NCBI RefSeq assembly: GCF_003054325.1
Contig: NZ_QBKU01000001.1
Span: 310,001 to 374,000, forward strand
DNA: 64,000 nt
Origin: Sulfitobacter mediterraneus
GTDB lineage: Bacteria; Pseudomonadota; Alphaproteobacteria; Rhodobacterales; Rhodobacteraceae
Reading direction: 5' to 3'
Position 1 is the first letter of the stretch; every line of letters starts with the position of its first letter. Shown one piece after another: positions 1 through 8,652 of this stretch. Below the pieces are notes generated by a model. The model had not been told where the DNA came from. It worked only from the letters and a program-made list of their open reading frames with translations, and made no database searches. The translations under genes and the position numbers were made by a program.

Positions 1-1102
1 GGCTGTTTCCAACCTCACCGATCAACGGCAGGCTGTCACTGGGGGCGGGTCTGTGCCCCAGCCATTCGATTTCATTTGTCGCTTTCAGCCCCGGAAAGGC
101 GGCCTTGGCCTGACGTCTGAGCAAGGCCAGCGGTGCATCCGATGGTCCGGCCTCAAGCCCGCCCAACTCCACAATCCCGGCGCAGCGCAGGCCCTGTTCC
201 ATAGGCGTTGCCACGAACTTACCGCTGGCGATCATCGTAGGCCGCGCAGGCGCGCCAGAGGCATCTTCAAAAACGATATGATAGCCGCGTTCGGCCTCAA
301 GTGGAATGTTCAGGCCCAGTTTCTTCATCAAAGGTTTCGACCAAACGCCTGTCGCCAGCACCAGATCATCGCAAGGAATGGTGCCTTCGGTAGTCTGAAC
401 ACCACGCACATGCCCGCCTGAAAGGTCGAAATCTTTCACCTCGGCTTGCATGACGGTGCCGCCCATCTCTTCAAAGGCTTTGGCCAGGGCCTGCACATAT
501 CCGCCGGGGCTGCGGATAAACCCGTGATCTTTCATAACCGCCAGCGTGTTGATTTGTGGCCCTAATGCAGGCTCATAGTCATGCACCTCTGACCCTTCGA
601 TCAGACGCGGTTCAAACCCCGCTTCCTTGCGCAGCGCCCAGACGTAATGCTCCGCCTCAAAGGCCGCGCGGCTGTTGTAGGCAAAGCAATATTCGCTTTC
701 GCTGACCCAGTCGCCGAGACCCAATTCGTCACAAAGGCTTTTGTGTTGCTCAACGGAATCGCCGGTTATCGTGGTCAGACCTTTGGCAATCCGCCGGGTG
801 TCCGCATCATTTGCCACCGCCAGATATTTGCGCAGCCATGGCATCAGGCGCGGCAGATAGGACCAGCGCAGAAATAATGGGAAATCCCGATCCAGCAACA
901 TTCCCGGCGCTTTGCGCATCAGCCCCGGCCCTGTCACCGGCACCATGGCACATGACGCAAGCACACCTGCATTGCCATGAGAGGTGCCCGTGCCGGGCGC
1001 ACCGCGATCAATCACCGTCACCGCGACGCCAGCACGGCGCAGCCAGATCGCTGTCGACACGCCCACGATGCCCGCCCCTATGACCACGCAATGGCCGGTC
1101 AC
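1..1102 (-). CDS. FAD-dependent D-amino acid dehydrogenase-like oxidoreductase (3' end cut off)
   Basis: Oxidises a D-amino acid or a related amine using FAD, by analogy with DadA. The N-terminus carries the FAD-binding Rossmann motif GAGIVG, followed by an acidic residue at the end of strand 2 (VTVIDRG) and the typical DadA stretch SHGNAG. The open frame runs off the left edge, leaving about 367 codons, so only the last part is missing. The first plausible in-frame start is GTG at 1100-1102. A better-placed Shine-Dalgarno (GGGAG) instead serves an ATG at 1132-1134 in another frame, which yields an 11-residue peptide whose stop overlaps the GTG. It diverges from an Asp/Glu racemase gene, so the pair may handle D-amino acids. 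The family is clear; the substrate is not. Confidence 0.8.
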   Translation of the reverse strand, partial: MTGHCVVIGAGIVGVSTAIWLRRAGVAVTVIDRGAPGTGTSHGNAGVLASCAMVPVTGPGLMRKAPGMLLDRDFPLFLRWSYLPRLMPWLRKYLAVANDADTRRIAKGLTTITGDSVEQHKSLCDELGLGDWVSESEYCFAYNSRAAFEAEHYVWALRKEAGFEPRLIEGSEVHDYEPALGPQINTLAVMKDHGFIRSPGGYVQALAKAFEEMGGTVMQAEVKDFDLSGGHVRGVQTTEGTIPCDDLVLATGVWSKPLMKKLGLNIPLEAERGYHIVFEDASGAPARPTMIASGKFVATPMEQGLRCAGIVELGGLEAGPSDAPLALLRRQAKAAFPGLKATNEIEWLGHRPAPSDSLPLIGEVGNS

Positions 1103-1134
1103 ATCGCAAGCCCGGTGCAAATAGATCTGTCCAT
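1099..1134 (-). other. Possible leader peptide ORF overlapping the oxidoreductase start
   Basis: Reading the minus strand, GGGAG stands 7 nt before an ATG that opens an 11-codon frame (MDRSICTGLAM) ending in TGA. That stop overlaps the GTG start of the oxidoreductase (GTGA). This could be a translationally coupled leader. It could also be the true N-terminus separated by a one-base sequence change. Sequence alone cannot decide. Confidence 0.35.
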
Positions 1135-1272
1135 GATGTTCTCCCTGCCTCCATTCTTGTCAAAAATATCAAAACGTCAACAATTTGTTTGTATTTTGTA
1201 ATTATGCCGAATTTCCCTTGTATGAAGTGGCAGTAAACCGCAGTGTTTGCGGGGCTTTGGCGGGACATAGAC

Positions 1273-1974
1273 ATGCACAACAACGATGACGCACGCCTCG
1301 GGATCTTGATGCTGGACACCAAATTTCCGCGAATCCTCGGCGATGTTGGGAACCCGAATACCTGGCCCTTTGCGGTGAAATACGCGGTGGTTGAAGGCGC
1401 CACGCCTGAAGCCATCGTCTGCGACGACGTAGAACCATTTGTGCAGGCCTTTGTGGCTGCGGGTCAAGAATTGGTCGCGTCAGGGTGCAGCGGGATTGCC
1501 ACCACCTGCGGGTTTCTATCCCTGATCCGGCCCCGCCTTGCAGCGGAATTAGGGGTGCCGGTGGCCGCCTCCGCGCTTGAACAATCGGCGCAGATACAAT
1601 CCATGTTGCCCCCCGGTCAAACCATCGGCGTCCTGACCATCTCAGCCCGCACACTGACGCCGGCCCACCTGACTGCAGCGGGCGTACCTCAGGGGGTGCC
1701 GGTTCAAGGCACAGACGGCAGCAGCTTTTCCCAGACAATACTGGGCAACCAACCCACCTTGGATGTGCCCGCCGCCCGCGCCGATCTGGTAAGGGCCGCC
1801 CATACCCTTGTGACAGACCACCCAGACGTCGGGGCCATCATCCTCGAATGCACCAATATGGTGCCCTATGCCGTAGCCATCGCCGCGGCGACACAAAGAC
1901 CGGTCTTTTCGATCTACAGCTATTTGATGTGGTTTCACGAAGGGTTGCAGCCAAACCAATTTGGCACGCCATAA
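1273..1974 (+). CDS. Aspartate/glutamate racemase family protein
   Basis: A 233-residue member of the Asp/Glu/hydantoin racemase family, PLP-independent enzymes that use two cysteines to move the alpha proton. Both cysteine neighbourhoods are visible: GIATTCGFL in the first half and ILECTNM in the second. The frame is open from a GTG at 1243. I chose the ATG at 1273 because GGGA lies 7 nt before it and the family-like sequence (LGILMLDT) begins soon after. It diverges from the DadA-like oxidoreductase, so it may supply or remove D-amino acids. Hydantoin racemase or maleate isomerase activity is possible within the same fold. Confidence 0.8.
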   Translation: MHNNDDARLGILMLDTKFPRILGDVGNPNTWPFAVKYAVVEGATPEAIVCDDVEPFVQAFVAAGQELVASGCSGIATTCGFLSLIRPRLAAELGVPVAASALEQSAQIQSMLPPGQTIGVLTISARTLTPAHLTAAGVPQGVPVQGTDGSSFSQTILGNQPTLDVPAARADLVRAAHTLVTDHPDVGAIILECTNMVPYAVAIAAATQRPVFSIYSYLMWFHEGLQPNQFGTP

Positions 1975-1981
1975 CCTCTCG

Positions 1982-3181
1982 TTAACGCAGCCAGTCATCC
2001 TCAAATGCGACCCGGCTGACACCCGCCAACTTTTTGATCCGCTCAAGCTCTGCCTCGAATGCGGCAATCCGCCCCGTGCCCCATTTGACCTTACCCTCCG
2101 GCCAAAGCGCCCGCACCCGCAGCACATCTTCATCGCGAAACGCCTTCATATCCACGCGTCCAACCAAGCGTTCGCCTTGCAAGATAGGAAAAACGTAGTA
2201 GCCATATTTGCGTTTGGCGGCAGGCACGAATACCTCGATCCGGTAATCGAAACCGAACAACCGCTCCGCTCGCTTGCGGTCCCGCAGGGCCGGATCAAAC
2301 GGGCTAAGAACGCGCAAACGGTTTGTGGGGGCGCAATCGAGCGCCGGATCTTCGGCCAAACCGGGCCGCGCATAGGCCATCTTGACGCTGCCATCGACAC
2401 CGGTGATCTGGATCTGTTCAAGCCGCCCCGCCGCCAATTCTGCCTTGCACCACCCCTGCGCCTCAGCCGGGGTGATATGCGCCCAGAACGCGGCCAATTC
2501 GCCATGGGTGGCAAAACCCAATCGGTCCAACGCCTGATCACAGCACCAATCAATCGTCTCGTCCAAATCAGGGGCATTCGAGACATCACACAGATGCTGC
2601 TCCAGCACCCGCTCGGTCAGGTCATAGCGTTTCTGAAACCCCTCGCGGCCAACTACGCACAACGCCCCACTGCGCCACAGATATTCCAACGCGGTCTTGG
2701 ATGGGTGCCAATCCCACCAGCCACCTGATCCGCGCTTTTCATCCTTGCCCACATCGGCAGAACACACTGGGCCGTCAGACTTGATCTGGTCCAAAACCGC
2801 CTGAAAACACGCCTCAAACCCAGCACGCCGCCCGTCCCGCCAGTGGCCGCGCAAACGCTCCGCATCGCGTTGGCGCCGCAGGTGCCAATAGGGGTAATAG
2901 GACATCGGAACCACAGCCGCGTCATGGGTCCAATGCTCAAACAACGCGCGGTCTTTCTCATAAAGGGACTTAAGCGCCTTGGGCCGATACCGCTGCCGCC
3001 GGGCAAACAGGATCAGATCATGCGCGCGCGCGACCGTGTTGATGCTGTCGAGTTGCACAAAGCCAAGGTTTTCGATCAGGCCAAGCAGATCATCGCCCTT
3101 GCCCGGCCCCTGCGGCAGACCGGACAGGTGGTGCCGGTCAAGAAACACGCGCCGCGCGGCACTGTTGGAAAGGGTCAGCAT
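1982..3181 (-). CDS. YcaQ-like winged-helix protein (HTH_42 family, putative DNA glycosylase)
   Basis: A 399-residue protein of the YcaQ/HTH_42 superfamily. Characterised members are DNA glycosylases that unhook interstrand crosslinks. Family hallmarks visible are LGFVQLDSINTVARAHDLILFAR near the N-terminus (given here only as a landmark), then WTHDAAVVP, and a late segment LSPFDPALRDR with RVDMKA. The ATG at 3179-3181 sits one base after the TAA of the upstream LacI gene, so translation is probably coupled. An upstream in-frame ATG (3214) would overlap that gene by 32 bases and adds no family sequence. Assignment to the family is firm; glycosylase activity is inferred. Confidence 0.8.
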   Translation of the reverse strand: MLTLSNSAARRVFLDRHHLSGLPQGPGKGDDLLGLIENLGFVQLDSINTVARAHDLILFARRQRYRPKALKSLYEKDRALFEHWTHDAAVVPMSYYPYWHLRRQRDAERLRGHWRDGRRAGFEACFQAVLDQIKSDGPVCSADVGKDEKRGSGGWWDWHPSKTALEYLWRSGALCVVGREGFQKRYDLTERVLEQHLCDVSNAPDLDETIDWCCDQALDRLGFATHGELAAFWAHITPAEAQGWCKAELAAGRLEQIQITGVDGSVKMAYARPGLAEDPALDCAPTNRLRVLSPFDPALRDRKRAERLFGFDYRIEVFVPAAKRKYGYYVFPILQGERLVGRVDMKAFRDEDVLRVRALWPEGKVKWGTGRIAAFEAELERIKKLAGVSRVAFEDDWLR

Positions 3182-3182
3182 G

Positions 3183-4220
3183 TTATCGTTTGCGATGACG
3201 GCGCAGAGTATCACCGAACGACAACGTCGGCGTCAAAGTGACCTGCTGCGGCAGATCCGCGTCAGGCTCATCTATTGTCTGGTTCAGAATGATCCGTGCT
3301 GCGGCCTGCCCGATCTCGGCGCGGCAGGCATCCATGGTCGCCAACTGACGCGGCAAACCTTGCAGCAACTCAACCCCGTTAAAACCCGCCAGCCCAATCT
3401 GTCCGGGGATATCCACGCCCTGATCAATCAAGTACAACAATCCGCCCGCGCCGATCATGTCATTGGAATAATAAAGAAAATCCAGATCAGGTGACCGCTC
3501 AAGCATCTCTTGCGTCATCTCGCGCCCTTTGGCCAGCGCCGATCCACCCGAATAGAAGGCTCGATCCTCGATCTCGACCCCGGCTTTGGCCAACCCTTCG
3601 GTGAACCCTTCGAACCGCTTACGGGCCCGGTGGTCCAACGGCATCTTGGTGCCCATAAACCCGATATGCTCATATCCTTCCTTGAGGATCGCATTCGCCA
3701 TCTCGCGCCCGGCGCGGCGGTGCGAAATGCCCACCATCGCATCTACAGGCCGTCCATCGGTATCCATGATCTCAACCACCGGAATACCCGCGTTGCGCAG
3801 CATCGCCCGCGTTGCGTCGGAATGCTCCAACCCCGCGATGATCACGCCGGACGGACGCCACGACAACATCTCGTAAAGCACCCGCTCTTCTTTCTCGGGC
3901 AGATAATCGGTCACGCCAACAACAGGCTGCAACGGCGTGTCTTCAAGCACTTGATTGACGCCGTTCAAAACCTCGGGGAAGACCATGTTGGACAGGGACG
4001 GAATGATCACCGCCACCAGATTGACCCGTTGCGAAGCCAGCGATCCGGCGATCTGGTTGGGCACATAACCCAATTCTTTTGCTGCGGTCAGAACCTTTTT
4101 ACGTGTCGCTTCAGATACATCGCCACGATTGCGCAACACCCGGCTCACCGTCATTTCAGAGACGCCGCAAGCATCGGATACATCACGAAGGGTCAGCGGG
4201 CGTTTTGGGGGTGTGTTCAA
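3183..4220 (-). CDS. LacI-family transcriptional regulator
   Basis: A 345-residue LacI/GalR repressor. The N-terminal helix-turn-helix is classic (LRDVSDACGVSEMTVSRVL, about residues 10-28), followed by the hinge (VPNQIAGSLASQR) and a periplasmic-binding-protein-like sensor domain. It resembles gluconate-type LacI regulators. I chose a TTG start at 4218-4220: AGGA lies 8 nt upstream and the product then has the usual length and begins just before the HTH. An ATG-initiated longer frame (from 4337) would add about 39 unrelated residues and approach tRNA-Arg. It is followed after one base by the YcaQ-like gene. No sugar genes lie beside it, so the effector is unknown. Confidence 0.88.
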   Translation of the reverse strand: MNTPPKRPLTLRDVSDACGVSEMTVSRVLRNRGDVSEATRKKVLTAAKELGYVPNQIAGSLASQRVNLVAVIIPSLSNMVFPEVLNGVNQVLEDTPLQPVVGVTDYLPEKEERVLYEMLSWRPSGVIIAGLEHSDATRAMLRNAGIPVVEIMDTDGRPVDAMVGISHRRAGREMANAILKEGYEHIGFMGTKMPLDHRARKRFEGFTEGLAKAGVEIEDRAFYSGGSALAKGREMTQEMLERSPDLDFLYYSNDMIGAGGLLYLIDQGVDIPGQIGLAGFNGVELLQGLPRQLATMDACRAEIGQAAARIILNQTIDEPDADLPQQVTLTPTLSFGDTLRRHRKR

Positions 4221-4344
4221 AATTCTATTCCTGAATGCATATGAAACAGTTACCGCGAAGCACCCCCCACGATCAAGCGCCGCCTGCACAGATCTCAATA
4301 TGCCGATGACAAGCCCCGAACGCTGGGCTAAACCCAAGCCTGCT

Positions 4345-4421
4345 GGCCCCGTGGCTCAACTGGATAGAGCAGCCCCCTCCTAAGGGGCAGGTTGCAGGTT
4401 CGAATCCTGCCGGGGTCGCCA
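4345..4421 (+). tRNA. tRNA-Arg (anticodon CCU)
   Basis: A complete cloverleaf with encoded CCA. The acceptor GGCCCCG pairs with CGGGGTC, with one G-U pair. The D stem is GCTC/GAGC, the anticodon stem GCCCC/GGGGC with loop CTCCTAA, and the T arm GCAGG-TTCGAAT-CCTGC. Anticodon CCT reads the AGG arginine codon. Confidence 0.97.
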
Positions 4422-4529
4422 GCTTTTTCCAAAAGCGTTGGATGTAGCGCAACACGCCGATGGGAACCTAGCAAAAGGGGGCGGAATTGCGGCATCGAGG
4501 TGGGACTAGTCAATGCAAGCCGCTAGAAT

Positions 4530-4560
4530 GCTCCGGAGCGGCGGCAACCGGAACCGGAGC
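4530..4560. other. GC-rich stem-loop in the tRNA-Arg/ALDH gap
   Basis: GCTCCGG (4530-4536) can pair with CCGGAGC (4554-4560) around a 17-nt loop. It lies just beyond the 3' end of the minus-strand aldehyde dehydrogenase gene and may help end its transcript, but there is no clear U tract. The rest of 4422-4596 shows no gene. Confidence 0.3.
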
Positions 4561-4596
4561 TTTCCTTCGTACGAAAACCTCTCAACAACCTGCAAT

Positions 4597-6090
4597 TCAC
4601 GCCACAAGATAATCGGGCAAATCCAGATAGCTGACGGGCCGCATCCAACGGCGGATAGCCATTGTACCAACAGACGTGTGGCCAAAGTTGGTTGAAGCCG
4701 GATATGGACCGCCATGCACCATCGCGGATGCCACCTCTACTCCGGTGGGAAATCCGTTGGCGAGGATTCTGCCCGCCTTGCGCTCCAAAATAGCCAACAG
4801 CTGGCGGGCCTCGGGGGCGTCCCCTTCATCCACCTGCAAGGTGCAGGTCAATTGACCGTCCAGTTCCTTGGCCAATGACAGGGTCGATTCCGGATCGGGA
4901 GTACGCACGACCAGCCCAAATGGACCGAACACTTCGTGGCGCAGTGCTGGATTTGCGCTAAATTCCGACGCGGATACGCAACTGATGAATGGCGTAACGT
5001 CACGGTCTTTGGTTTGACCTTGAAACGCCAAGGTGCTCATCTTTGCGATTTGTTGTGTTTTGTTGATGAAGTCATCGGCAATTCCAGTTGTCAGCATCGG
5101 TTGGGCCGCAACCTCTTGGAGGGCCGCCACTGCGACATCGAGAAACGCATCTCCCTCTGGTCCTTTTGGCAATACGATCAAGCCGGGGTTGGTGCAAAAC
5201 TGCCCGGCACCCATTGTCAACGATGCCGCCCAAGCCTTGGCTAATTCGGCACCGCGTGCCGCCAAAGCATGGGGCAGGACAAAGACCGGATTGATTGAAC
5301 CCAGCTCTCCGAAAAATGGGATCGGGACCGGCCGCCTTGCACAGAGATCAAAGAGCGCCCGCCCTGCCCCAAGTGAGCCAGTAAAACCCACTGCGCTGAT
5401 CAGTGGATGCTCAACCAGTGCGCGACCCAGATCGTGTGTGCTGCCTTGGACCAATTGAAACATAGCTGCTGGGTAGCCTTCGTCGGAGACGGCAGATGCG
5501 ATGGCACGCGCGACGATTTCGCCGGTGGCTGGATGGGCAGGATGGCCCTTCACGATGACCGGGCATCCAGCGGCCAATGCAGATGCGGTGTCGCCACCAG
5601 CCGTTGAAAAAGCCAGTGGAAAATTGGACGCACCAAATACGGCGACCGGGCCAATGGGGCGCTGTACCAAACGCAGATCAGGCGCGGGAACAGGGCTGCG
5701 ATCTGGCTGAGCGGGATCATGGCGTTGGTCGAGTTGATCACCACTTTCGATGTAGTCGGCAAACAAACGCAGCTGCCCGACCGTTCGGCCACGTTCCGCA
5801 ACCAAACGGGCATTGGGCAGGCCAGTTTCGGCCACACCATAGGCCGTGATGGCGTCACCTTGATCGTCGATATGCGCCGCGATCCGGCGCAGCAAAGCCG
5901 CATGGCGTTCGACCGGCATCGCACTCACGCTGGCAAAACAGGCCTCGGCGGCTTTCGCGGCGCGGTCCACTTCTGCGGCGGTGCCTTCACTGACCTCAAC
6001 ACCAGGGCCGGTGAGCGGTGTGCTTGTAAATTTGGCATCAGAACTGACCCAATCTCCATCGATCAGGTGTTGGCCTGTTGGTTCAATCAC
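4597..6090 (-). CDS. NADP-dependent aldehyde (ketoglutarate-semialdehyde type) dehydrogenase
   Basis: A 497-residue aldehyde dehydrogenase of the group annotated as 2,5-dioxovalerate/alpha-ketoglutarate semialdehyde dehydrogenase. The N-terminal IDGDW motif, the cofactor segment GPVAVFGASNFPLAFS, the FTGSLGAGR loop and the catalytic cysteine in GAGQFCTNPG are all present. I chose GTG at 6088-6090: GGAG is 7 nt upstream and the product then starts at the family N-terminus. It lies 19 bases after the ThDP enzyme, so the two are co-transcribed under the FadR-type gene upstream. In context it probably oxidises the aldehyde made by that ThDP enzyme; the real substrate is unknown. Confidence 0.88.
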   Translation of the reverse strand: MIEPTGQHLIDGDWVSSDAKFTSTPLTGPGVEVSEGTAAEVDRAAKAAEACFASVSAMPVERHAALLRRIAAHIDDQGDAITAYGVAETGLPNARLVAERGRTVGQLRLFADYIESGDQLDQRHDPAQPDRSPVPAPDLRLVQRPIGPVAVFGASNFPLAFSTAGGDTASALAAGCPVIVKGHPAHPATGEIVARAIASAVSDEGYPAAMFQLVQGSTHDLGRALVEHPLISAVGFTGSLGAGRALFDLCARRPVPIPFFGELGSINPVFVLPHALAARGAELAKAWAASLTMGAGQFCTNPGLIVLPKGPEGDAFLDVAVAALQEVAAQPMLTTGIADDFINKTQQIAKMSTLAFQGQTKDRDVTPFISCVSASEFSANPALRHEVFGPFGLVVRTPDPESTLSLAKELDGQLTCTLQVDEGDAPEARQLLAILERKAGRILANGFPTGVEVASAMVHGGPYPASTNFGHTSVGTMAIRRWMRPVSYLDLPDYLVA

Positions 6091-6109
6091 GGGGGATCTC
6101 CAGTTTGGG

Positions 6110-7756
6110 TTAGTGCCCCTCAAGGCGCATCTTTGGCGACAACGCAACAGGGTCAAGTTTCAGATGAAGAATGGCAGGCAGACCGCTTGCACGTGCAGCG
6201 ATCAGCGCGGGACCAAATTCTTCGGTTTTGATGACTGTAGCCCCGAAGCCGCCATATGCTTCTGCGAGTGCTGCGAAATCGGGGTTTTTCATTGCGGTGC
6301 CGGACGGGCGGCCCGGATAATGGCGCTGTTGGTGCATCCGGATTGTGCCGTACATGCCGTTGTCTGAAACAAGGGTAATCACCGCTGCACCCTGATCGCA
6401 GGCGGTGCCAAATTCCTGACTGACCATTTGGAAACACCCGTCACCGGCAAGACAGATCACATCACGTTCTGGATGGTGTAACTTGGCGGCAATGGCAGCA
6501 GGCAGACCATAACCCATAGAACCTGACGTGGGGGCCAACTGGGTCCGCCAACCACGATAGCGGTAATAGCGGTGCAGCCAGGCGGAGTAATTGCCGGCAC
6601 CATTGGTCAGAATAGCGTCGTCGTCGAGTGCGCCGTTCAAATGTGAAATCACTTGTTCCATCTTGAGCGCACCGGGTGTTTCTTGCGGCTCTTGCCAAAG
6701 TTCATAATCCGCGCGCGCATCGGTCAACCATGTGCCGCCTTCGCGGGCGATGGCCATATCTTTGAGCTGTTTGATGACTGGTCCCGGCTGGGCCACAACG
6801 GCCAAGGCGGGATGGTAAACACGCCCGATCTCCGAGGGATCAGCGTGGATGTGGATCAGTTCCTGGCGCGATACGGGCGGTGTCAGAAGTGTATAACCCG
6901 AGGTCGTCATTTCGCCCAATCGCGCACCGAGTGCCAAGATCACGTCTGCCTCCTGCACCCGTTTTGCGAGGGCCGGATTGATCCCAATCCCAACGTCTCC
7001 CACGTAGTTTGGGTGTCGGTTGTCGATAAAATCCTGACATCTGAACGATGCGCCCACTGGCAAGCCCATCTGTTTCGCAAACAGGCCAAGCGCCTCTGCC
7101 GCCTCCGCATCCCAGCTTGCACCGCCCGCGATGATCAAGGGCCGCTTGGCCGCAGCCAATTTTTCGACAACACGCTTTAGGTCACAATCCGCGGCCTTGC
7201 CCGATGGCAGCGTCGCCGCCGGGACGGGTGCGCCCTCCGCAATGCCAGATAGCATATCCTCCGGAAGCGCGAGCACGACGGGGCCGGGTCTGCCGGACTG
7301 CGCGACATGGAATGCATGACTGATGTATTCCGGGATCCGGTCCGCACGGTCGATCTCTGCGACCCATTTCGCCAGCGGGCCAAACATCGCACGATAATCC
7401 ACCTCCTGAAACGCCTCGCGGTCGCGCTGGTCGCTTGCGACTTGCCCCACAAAAAGAACCATTGGTGTACTGTCTTGAAAGGCAATGTGCACACCGGCAC
7501 TTGCATTTGTTGCCCCCGGACCACGGGTGACAAAGGCAACGCCGGGCTTTCCGGTTAGTTTACCTGTCGCTTCGGCCATCATCGCGGCGCCGCCTTCTTG
7601 GCGGGCAACGACCACATCGATATCCGCATCATAAAGACCGTCAAGCGCCGCCAAAAAGCTTTCACCCGGAATGCAAAACACCCGCTCAACCCCCTGTGCC
7701 GCCAGGCATTGCGTCAAAAGGGCACCGCCATGCAGCGGGGAGGAAGCGTTGGTCAT
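6110..7756 (-). CDS. ThDP-dependent enzyme, acetolactate synthase-like
   Basis: A 548-residue enzyme of the acetolactate synthase/benzoylformate decarboxylase superfamily. The order is an N-terminal Pyr domain with the catalytic glutamate in ARQEGGAAMMAEA, a central domain (PLIIAGGASWDAEA), and a C-terminal PP domain with the ThDP/Mg motif GDGCFQM followed by DNGMYGTI. The glutamate excludes glyoxylate carboligase, which lacks it. No FAD-site signature could be judged by eye. Genes around it (aldehyde dehydrogenase, hydroxyacid-type dehydrogenase, TRAP importer) suggest it decarboxylates or cleaves an imported 2-oxo acid to an aldehyde. AAGGA stands 10 nt before the ATG. True acetolactate synthase for branched-chain synthesis is unlikely because no small subunit is adjacent. 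Confidence 0.82.
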   Translation of the reverse strand: MTNASSPLHGGALLTQCLAAQGVERVFCIPGESFLAALDGLYDADIDVVVARQEGGAAMMAEATGKLTGKPGVAFVTRGPGATNASAGVHIAFQDSTPMVLFVGQVASDQRDREAFQEVDYRAMFGPLAKWVAEIDRADRIPEYISHAFHVAQSGRPGPVVLALPEDMLSGIAEGAPVPAATLPSGKAADCDLKRVVEKLAAAKRPLIIAGGASWDAEAAEALGLFAKQMGLPVGASFRCQDFIDNRHPNYVGDVGIGINPALAKRVQEADVILALGARLGEMTTSGYTLLTPPVSRQELIHIHADPSEIGRVYHPALAVVAQPGPVIKQLKDMAIAREGGTWLTDARADYELWQEPQETPGALKMEQVISHLNGALDDDAILTNGAGNYSAWLHRYYRYRGWRTQLAPTSGSMGYGLPAAIAAKLHHPERDVICLAGDGCFQMVSQEFGTACDQGAAVITLVSDNGMYGTIRMHQQRHYPGRPSGTAMKNPDFAALAEAYGGFGATVIKTEEFGPALIAARASGLPAILHLKLDPVALSPKMRLEGH

Positions 7757-7774
7757 TGTCGGGGTATCCTTGTG

Positions 7775-8518
7775 TCAGGCAAAATCGGCCCGTGCGGCCA
7801 ATCGATCGGCGGCACGTTCAAAACGGGTGCGGGTTGCCGTGCGCGCGGCTTCCATGTTTCCTGCGCGCAGGGCGTCAAGCACAGCGCTGTGTTCCGCAAT
7901 AATCTCCGGTCCAAACTCTGAGGCCGCAGCGTTTTTCAAGAACGCTGAGCGCAGATTATTCTGTATGTTCGCCTCGATCATCGCGACGACCTCGGCATAA
8001 TATGGGTTGTTCGACGCCTCGGTGATGTAGCGGTAAAGCAACAGCTCACTATCGACCCGCTCTTCAAGCGCATCTGACGGGCCGCGCTCGTCTGCGACAA
8101 CCATGCGTTTGAAGGCAGCCTCGATCTGTGCAAGCTGATCTGACGTGCGTGTGTTCGCTGCCAGTGCCGAAGCCCCGGCTTGAACGCCTGTGCGAAGCTG
8201 CAAAAGCTGGACAATCTGCTTTCGTTTTTCAAAACAGGCCGGGCTAATACGAAAAGCGGCGCGTTGGGATGCGTCTGTGACAAAAGCCCCAACGCCGCGC
8301 CGGGAATTCACGATACCATCATAGCGCAACAGAGATATTGCCTCGCGTACAACGGTCCGCGCCACGCCAAAGCGCTTTGACAATTCCGATTCTGTTGGCA
8401 GACGATCACCCGGCATCAACTGCCCACCTTCGATTGCACCTATGATAGAAACCGCGACCTCGTCCGGCAAACGGCGCGGACGATCGATCCGATCAAAAAG
8501 ATTCGCACTGTCTGACAT
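7775..8518 (-). CDS. GntR-family (FadR-type) transcriptional regulator
   Basis: A 247-residue FadR-subfamily repressor. The N-terminal winged helix shows the usual pattern (LPTESELSKRFGVARTVVREAI, landmark residues about 40-61), followed by an all-helical FCD ligand-binding domain. GGAG sits 8 nt before the ATG. It leads the ThDP enzyme and aldehyde dehydrogenase genes on the minus strand and diverges from the dehydrogenase/TRAP genes. The palindrome at 8603-8613 between the two arms matches the FadR-type operator pattern, so it probably controls both arms. Its ligand is likely the transported acid or a breakdown product. Confidence 0.9.
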   Translation of the reverse strand: MSDSANLFDRIDRPRRLPDEVAVSIIGAIEGGQLMPGDRLPTESELSKRFGVARTVVREAISLLRYDGIVNSRRGVGAFVTDASQRAAFRISPACFEKRKQIVQLLQLRTGVQAGASALAANTRTSDQLAQIEAAFKRMVVADERGPSDALEERVDSELLLYRYITEASNNPYYAEVVAMIEANIQNNLRSAFLKNAAASEFGPEIIAEHSAVLDALRAGNMEAARTATRTRFERAADRLAARADFA

Positions 8519-8588
8519 CGAAAATACTCCAAAATTAGGGCCATTGCGTCTTTAGCATAGGGTTTCAGACAGCCGTTATCAAATGGGA

Positions 8589-8613
8589 TATGATAAAACA
8601 GGTTGTCTGACAA
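8589..8613 (+). promoter_or_regulatory. Candidate FadR-type operator with upstream -10 box
   Basis: TTGTCTGACAA (8603-8613) is a perfect palindrome that fits the TNGTNNNACNA operator pattern known for FadR-type GntR proteins. A -10-like TATGAT lies at 8589-8594, which would put the operator at about the transcription start of the rightward genes. A matching -35 box is not obvious. Confidence 0.5.
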
Positions 8614-8652
8614 CTGCTTTAATGCTTTGGTGAACGAAATTGGGCGAAGCAT

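Noticed and set aside
4345..4421. tRNA-Arg as an integration site for a mobile island
   Set aside because: No integrase, no repeated tRNA 3' end and no phage-like genes were seen on either side.
6110..7756. Glyoxylate carboligase (with tartronate semialdehyde reductase next door)
   Set aside because: The ThDP-activating glutamate is present in ARQEGGAA; glyoxylate carboligase lacks it. The call was left as a general acetolactate-synthase-like enzyme.
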